Below, piece after piece: positions 24,745 to 27,474 of a stretch of 27,474 bases of DNA. Under the pieces are notes generated by a model. It had not been told where the DNA came from. It made no database searches and saw nothing but the letters and a program-made list of their open reading frames with translations. The translations under genes and the position numbers were made by a program. The stretch covers positions 1 to 27,474 of IMG/VR virus record IMGVR_UViG_3300025759_000549; one strand, written 5' to 3'. Every line of letters begins with the position of its first letter. The stretch's first letter is position 1. Origin of the DNA: a virus.

Positions 24745-25340
24745 TCCTCTTCACCCCATGTCTTTAGGAAGTCGTCAACTAAAGGAACGAGTCTTCTATA
24801 CATACCGAGAGGAGACATACCCGTAGTATCAAAGAATATGCTCTGATGGGCATATTGCGTTTCCGATAATACTTCATCAACGGGTTCCAACTGCTCGCTT
24901 ATATGTGCAAAGCCTGTAGCACCACGATTAATTAGAGTCTGTTGGTTTGCGTCTAAGCGTATTACCATCCCACCCATGTTAAGTATATGCAAGGCTTCGT
25001 TGGTATGTCTAACATCATCAATAATAGCAACGCCGTAACCTTGTTTGTCAGCATATTTCTGTAGTCTCTCAACCCAATAGTCGGGGTCAACTAATGCCCT
25101 ACGACCTTGACCCCATGCTTGAAGAAGAGGTCTTGTGCGAGTCTTATCTTGTGCTTCTAATAAATCCCATAAGTAACGAGCCTCACGCTTCTGTTGCTTA
25201 TGGAAAAATGCCTGTGCTACTTCTTCTCTAAGACTTTCTGCGAAAGATAGTATGGGTAAGTCGAATTTCTGTGCAAGCAGACCAGCAAGAGTAGATTTAC
25301 CGGATTTCATATTTCCGCATATACCTATGTATAATGTCAT
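24741..25340 (-). CDS. Deoxynucleoside monophosphate kinase
   Basis: This enzyme likely phosphorylates dNMPs to dNDPs to raise the nucleotide supply for viral replication. The P-loop is GNMKSGKSTLAGLLA near the N-terminus. A DVRHTNEA segment (residues ~110-120) matches the DVRxxNE motif of phage dNMP kinases, and TRTRPLLQAWGQGRR fits the lid and substrate region. Its length (~199 aa) is normal. I chose the ATG at 25340, which overlaps the upstream stop as ATGA and has AGGGGGTG 5 nt before it; an in-frame GTG lies at 25346. It is grouped with the RFC-like gene. Confidence 0.85.
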   Translation of the reverse strand: MTLYIGICGNMKSGKSTLAGLLAQKFDLPILSFAESLREEVAQAFFHKQQKREARYLWDLLEAQDKTRTRPLLQAWGQGRRALVDPDYWVERLQKYADKQGYGVAIIDDVRHTNEALHILNMGGMVIRLDANQQTLINRGATGFAHISEQLEPVDEVLSETQYAHQSIFFDTTGMSPLGMYRRLVPLVDDFLKTWGEEE

Positions 25341-25606
25341 AACCACACCCCCTTGCGGGAGTGAGAGACGGAACGCTTTGCGCTCTGCTTCACCGCCTCT
25401 TCACCCCCTGCGGAGGTATCTTTCCCATATCCCTGTATACCTTCTGGGAAGCAGTCGGTACAGAGAGGAAGTGAAAGTGCTTGTTTGTCTGTAATCTCGC
25501 CCATATCGTGTATAGGCGCACCGCAGTAATACTTACCTCCTTTGGAAGTAAGGTGCGATTCGTTGTTAGTCCTGTGGAGTCTCCATTCCGCTTTGATTCT
25601 CACCAT
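25337..25606 (-). CDS. Small putative zinc-binding protein (89 aa)
   Basis: Layout: HRTNNESHL, then KYYCGAP, a ~20-residue spacer, and LCTDCFPEG, followed by a basic Ser-rich tail. The His, Cys and CxxC plan is the same as in the 73-aa protein at 21242-21463 and in small proteins common in phages. No enzyme motif was seen. It is the first gene of the unit with dNMP kinase, a zinc protein and the RFC-like ATPase, and starts 23 nt after a strong promoter-like box. Function unknown. Confidence 0.6.
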   Translation of the reverse strand: MVRIKAEWRLHRTNNESHLTSKGGKYYCGAPIHDMGEITDKQALSLPLCTDCFPEGIQGYGKDTSAGGEEAVKQSAKRSVSHSRKGVWL

Positions 25607-25620
25607 ATTAGTGAGTAAAC

Positions 25621-25637
25621 CCCATGTCCTTATTAAT
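25621..25637 (-). promoter_or_regulatory. Putative promoter / shared intergenic motif before the dNMP kinase unit
   Basis: The minus strand reads ATTAATAAGGACATGGG, identical over 17 nt to the copy at 23660-23676. The box ends 23 nt before the ATG at 25606 and overlaps the stop codon of the upstream winged-helix gene. Confidence 0.6.
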
Positions 25638-26046
25638 CAGACGGTCTTCTCTGACATATCAGACATTCAGACCAATCCTCTTGTATCAGCCTCATTTGTT
25701 TACAACCTAAACATCTAATGGCATTCTTTTTTTCTGCAACAGTCATACTCGAATAAGGTCTTGTAAACACTAAGTCTTCTTCGTCTTTGATAATCGAATC
25801 ATCAATCGCATAGACAGAATTGATAGTCATTGTACCATCCCCAACATCAACCTTATCTGTTCCTGTCTGTATTATCTGTATATTTTTAGCAAGCATAGCA
25901 GAGAGGCTTGCGTCAGAAGGCATTACTCTAAAATTACCTTCTTCTAAAAGAATACTCGCAACGGCAGAACGGGTCATTTCACCCCTCTCGAAGAGGATTT
26001 CTGCAATCCTTCTTCTTATTCTGGCGTTTGCGTTATTTTTAGCCAC
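25633..26046 (-). CDS. Winged-helix protein with C-terminal zinc ribbon
   Basis: This 137-aa protein begins with GTG, with AAGGA 6 nt upstream. Residues ~8-60 look like a winged helix (IRRRIAEILFERGEMTRSAV followed by SDASLSAMLAKNIQ). The C-terminus holds CLGCKQM and ECLICQR, two CxxC pairs forming a zinc ribbon. This build is shared with archaeal transcription factors and small DNA-binding adaptors. It is probably a single-gene unit with its own weak promoter-like box. The target is unknown; a viral transcription regulator is the simplest reading. Confidence 0.7.
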   Translation of the reverse strand: MAKNNANARIRRRIAEILFERGEMTRSAVASILLEEGNFRVMPSDASLSAMLAKNIQIIQTGTDKVDVGDGTMTINSVYAIDDSIIKDEEDLVFTRPYSSMTVAEKKNAIRCLGCKQMRLIQEDWSECLICQRRPSD

Positions 26047-26067
26047 ATACTGTCCTTGACTTTGCGA

Positions 26068-26075
26068 TATTTAAC
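26068..26075 (-). promoter_or_regulatory. Putative promoter box of the winged-helix/zinc-ribbon gene
   Basis: The minus strand reads GTTAAATA, ending 21 nt before the GTG at 26046. It lacks the GGAC extension directly after the box (an AAGGAC occurs later, near the ribosome-binding site), so it is a weaker match. Confidence 0.3.
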
Positions 26076-26263
26076 TACTCGTCTAACATACCTATGTAAG
26101 CCACCGACAACTCCCCAGAACCCTCTACATATTTATCATCGGAAAAGTATCTACTTTTTCGATTAAAAAGTATTCTAAACAACCTGTCAAGGACTTCGCC
26201 TTTCATAGGCATTAGCAAAAAGAGCCACATCAATATCATACAACCCTCGAATGTCAGAGCCAT
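26075..26263 (-). CDS. Small membrane protein of unknown function
   Basis: This 62-aa ORF has one hydrophobic segment (residues ~8-20, CMILMWLFLLMPM) followed by a basic stretch (FRILFNRKSRYF) and an acidic end. That suggests a single membrane helix with the tail in the cytoplasm. Its start overlaps the upstream gene by 10 nt. AAGGAG lies 11 nt before the ATG at 26263; an alternative ATG at 26239 has GAGGG 4 nt upstream. I cannot assign a role; lysis or host-envelope functions are possible but have no direct support. Confidence 0.45.
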   Translation of the reverse strand: MALTFEGCMILMWLFLLMPMKGEVLDRLFRILFNRKSRYFSDDKYVEGSGELSVAYIGMLDE

Positions 26264-26913
26264 GAAACAACATTCTCCTTAGTCTTCTTCATTTTCTTAG
26301 GTAACTTATCTCTGGGGATTTGCGCTCTAATAAGATTAGCAACTTCACCGTCTTTTATTATCATATCTCTATACTTATCGCTTTCTCTGAACATATGCAA
26401 TTCGCAATCCTCTACTTTCTTTTTCTTTTTGGGGAATGCTGGTCTGTGTTTTACAGGACTTATACCAAAACAAATAGTGGCTTGTTGCATATCCTCTGAA
26501 CACCAACGGAAAGACTTTGCTAAAAGTCTGTATATCTCAATGTCTCTGACATTCTCTCGTAGAAAGGAAAGCATAAGAGGAACAGGAACCCTCTGTGTAT
26601 TATTCCAGACCCTATTCCTATCTTGCCAACGAAGTGTCGCTTGAATCGCAGATATGTAATCTCTATTGCCTTTCTTTAAACTTCTATCGTAGATAACTCT
26701 ATCATCGTCAATCTTAGGTGCTTTATCGCAGACTATTATCATTCTGTATTTTATGTAATCGAGCCAACCTACACAATCCTCTGCGTCTGGTCTTTTGATG
26801 TGACAGATAACCGTAGTATCAATAGAGGGAGATGTGAAAAAACCATCACCCTCTATGTATTCGCCTACACGGTAAGGTTCAGCATCAAGCGTAAAAATGA
26901 GCATCCCCATCAT
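26254..26913 (-). CDS. Unknown protein in the replication module; possible clamp-loader partner
   Basis: About 219 aa. The N-terminal ~90 residues look alpha/beta, with hydrophobic strands (MLIFTLDAEPY, TTVICHIKR, YRMIIVCDKAPK). A helical region follows, with LRWQDRNRVW and PVPLMLSFLRENVRDIEIYRLLAKSF, then a KKKKK patch and a basic tail. No Walker or metal motif is visible. The half-Rossmann then helical layout recalls inactive clamp-loader subunits such as delta or HolA-like proteins, and no second RFC gene was found, but this is speculation. AGGTGA lies just before the ATGs at 26913 and 26910; GTG at 26919 is another possible start. It overlaps both neighbours. Confidence 0.6.
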   Translation of the reverse strand: MMGMLIFTLDAEPYRVGEYIEGDGFFTSPSIDTTVICHIKRPDAEDCVGWLDYIKYRMIIVCDKAPKIDDDRVIYDRSLKKGNRDYISAIQATLRWQDRNRVWNNTQRVPVPLMLSFLRENVRDIEIYRLLAKSFRWCSEDMQQATICFGISPVKHRPAFPKKKKKVEDCELHMFRESDKYRDMIIKDGEVANLIRAQIPRDKLPKKMKKTKENVVSWL

Positions 26914-27151
26914 ACTCACCTATCAACTTTGTAAATTCTTTAACACCGTTAGAATTTATGCGACTGATTAGAAGTCCTCTACTTGCCATAATTCGCAGAT
27001 GCCTTGATACAGAATAGACAGTTATACTACACGACCTCTGCGGTAGCGTCTCGATAGCCTTTGGCAGAAGTTGGTCTGCCGTAAACCAATCGGATAACTC
27101 CCACTCTTGGACTGCGGCTTCGACTGCTGAACCACGATACTTCTTACTCAT
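26885..27151 (-). CDS. Winged-helix protein (88 aa)
   Basis: I chose the ATG at 27151 (MSKKYRG), which overlaps the upstream stop as ATGA and has GGAGG 7 nt before it. The longer start at 27166 would lie inside the previous gene. WFTADQLLPKAIETLPQRS, then YSVSRHLRIMASRGLLISRI, and NSNGVKEFTKL as wing, read as a winged helix of the archaeal type. No other domain is present. It is probably a transcription regulator of the virus or host. The family is not pinned down. Confidence 0.65.
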   Translation of the reverse strand: MSKKYRGSAVEAAVQEWELSDWFTADQLLPKAIETLPQRSCSITVYSVSRHLRIMASRGLLISRINSNGVKEFTKLIGEYDGDAHFYA

Positions 27152-27447
27152 TGTGGAACCTCCCATTCTGTGTCTACTTCACGGTGGACTATGTCTAATA
27201 AATCTAACATCTCCATACACATAATATCTTCATCTGCATGTCTCTCCAATAATTCTCTGAACCTATCGAAGGCTAATGCTTTGCGCTCATACTCACGAAG
27301 AACATCTATTGTTTCTTCGTAAGTGTAAGGCTCTCGTTCATCTAACTCGACATTACCCCAACATATCTGCGATACTTCTTCACATAATTCCTCTACTTGT
27401 GGTGTATACCACTTCTCATCAAATCTAATCATACCTATTCTACTCAT
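27148..27447 (-). CDS. Helical acidic protein of unknown function (99 aa)
   Basis: It starts at ATG with a GGGGGTATATTGA stretch directly upstream; a second ATG at 27432 (MIRFDEKWY) follows a GGT. The protein is strongly acidic and mostly helical (YTYEETIDVLREYERKALAFDRFRELLERHADEDI), with a few cysteines but no CxxC pair. I do not recognise it. It is the first complete gene of a unit with the winged-helix, ~219-aa and membrane genes, whose promoter probably lies beyond or at the right edge of the window. Confidence 0.6.
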   Translation of the reverse strand: MSRIGMIRFDEKWYTPQVEELCEEVSQICWGNVELDEREPYTYEETIDVLREYERKALAFDRFRELLERHADEDIMCMEMLDLLDIVHREVDTEWEVPQ

Positions 27448-27474
27448 TCAATATACCCCCTTATCCCATAACCA

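Noticed and set aside
1-27474. tRNA genes, integrase, insertion sequences or long direct repeats
   Set aside because: I looked for cloverleaf-type segments, recombinase motifs and terminal repeats and saw none.

Overview
The window looks like part of the genome of a tailed double-stranded DNA virus of an archaeon. Two gene blocks point at each other. Positions 1-13530, on the + strand, form a siphovirus-type tail module. Positions 13640-27447, on the - strand, form a replication and nucleotide module with archaeal-type proteins: family B DNA polymerase, RFC-like clamp loader ATPase, sliding clamp, archaeo-eukaryotic primase, ERCC4/XPF-type nuclease and Cas4/RecB-like nuclease. A long-tailed virus carrying almost a whole archaeal-style replisome is the known profile of magroviruses, the metagenomic viruses of Marine Group II Euryarchaeota (Poseidoniales). 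I infer that or a close relative; no database search was possible. The head genes (terminase, portal, capsid) are not here and probably lie left of position 1.

Tail module, left to right: a 5'-truncated protein with a lectin-like fold and a C-terminal tail-completion-like domain; the major tail tube protein; a 62-aa unknown; a short gap with two consecutive inverted repeats; a tail assembly chaperone pair joined by a canonical -1 slippery heptamer (CCCTTTG); an 1152-aa tape measure protein; and a 2353-aa tail-tip/hub protein. The two blocks meet in a 109-bp gap that holds a perfect 12-bp inverted repeat enclosing 56 nt.

Replication module, in transcription order (right to left): unknown 99-aa protein, winged-helix 88-aa, unknown ~219-aa and a small membrane protein; winged-helix/zinc-ribbon 137-aa; small zinc protein, dNMP kinase, small zinc protein and RFC-like ATPase; RPA/SSB-like protein, Sak4/RecA-like ATPase and a small zinc protein; sliding clamp, winged-helix protein and DNA methyltransferase; a 57-aa HTH protein; DNA polymerase B; a zinc-ribbon protein, a Cas4-like nuclease and a 48-aa zinc protein; primase with a PriL-like tail; and an ERCC4 nuclease with HhH repeats. 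Within units, genes usually overlap by ATGA or TAATG. Most unit boundaries carry an AT-rich box (consensus near WTTWATWA followed by GGAC or GAC) that ends 21-23 nt before the start codon. I read these as archaeal promoters; the tube protein gene on the + strand has one too.

The 48-aa zinc protein and the 57-aa HTH protein are short genes found by reading the gaps. By eye I found no GATC, AGCT or ACGT in the whole window, although about 100 of each would be expected at ~40% GC. This suggests strong restriction avoidance alongside the virus's own methyltransferase. I saw no tRNA, rRNA, CRISPR array, insertion sequence or integrase.
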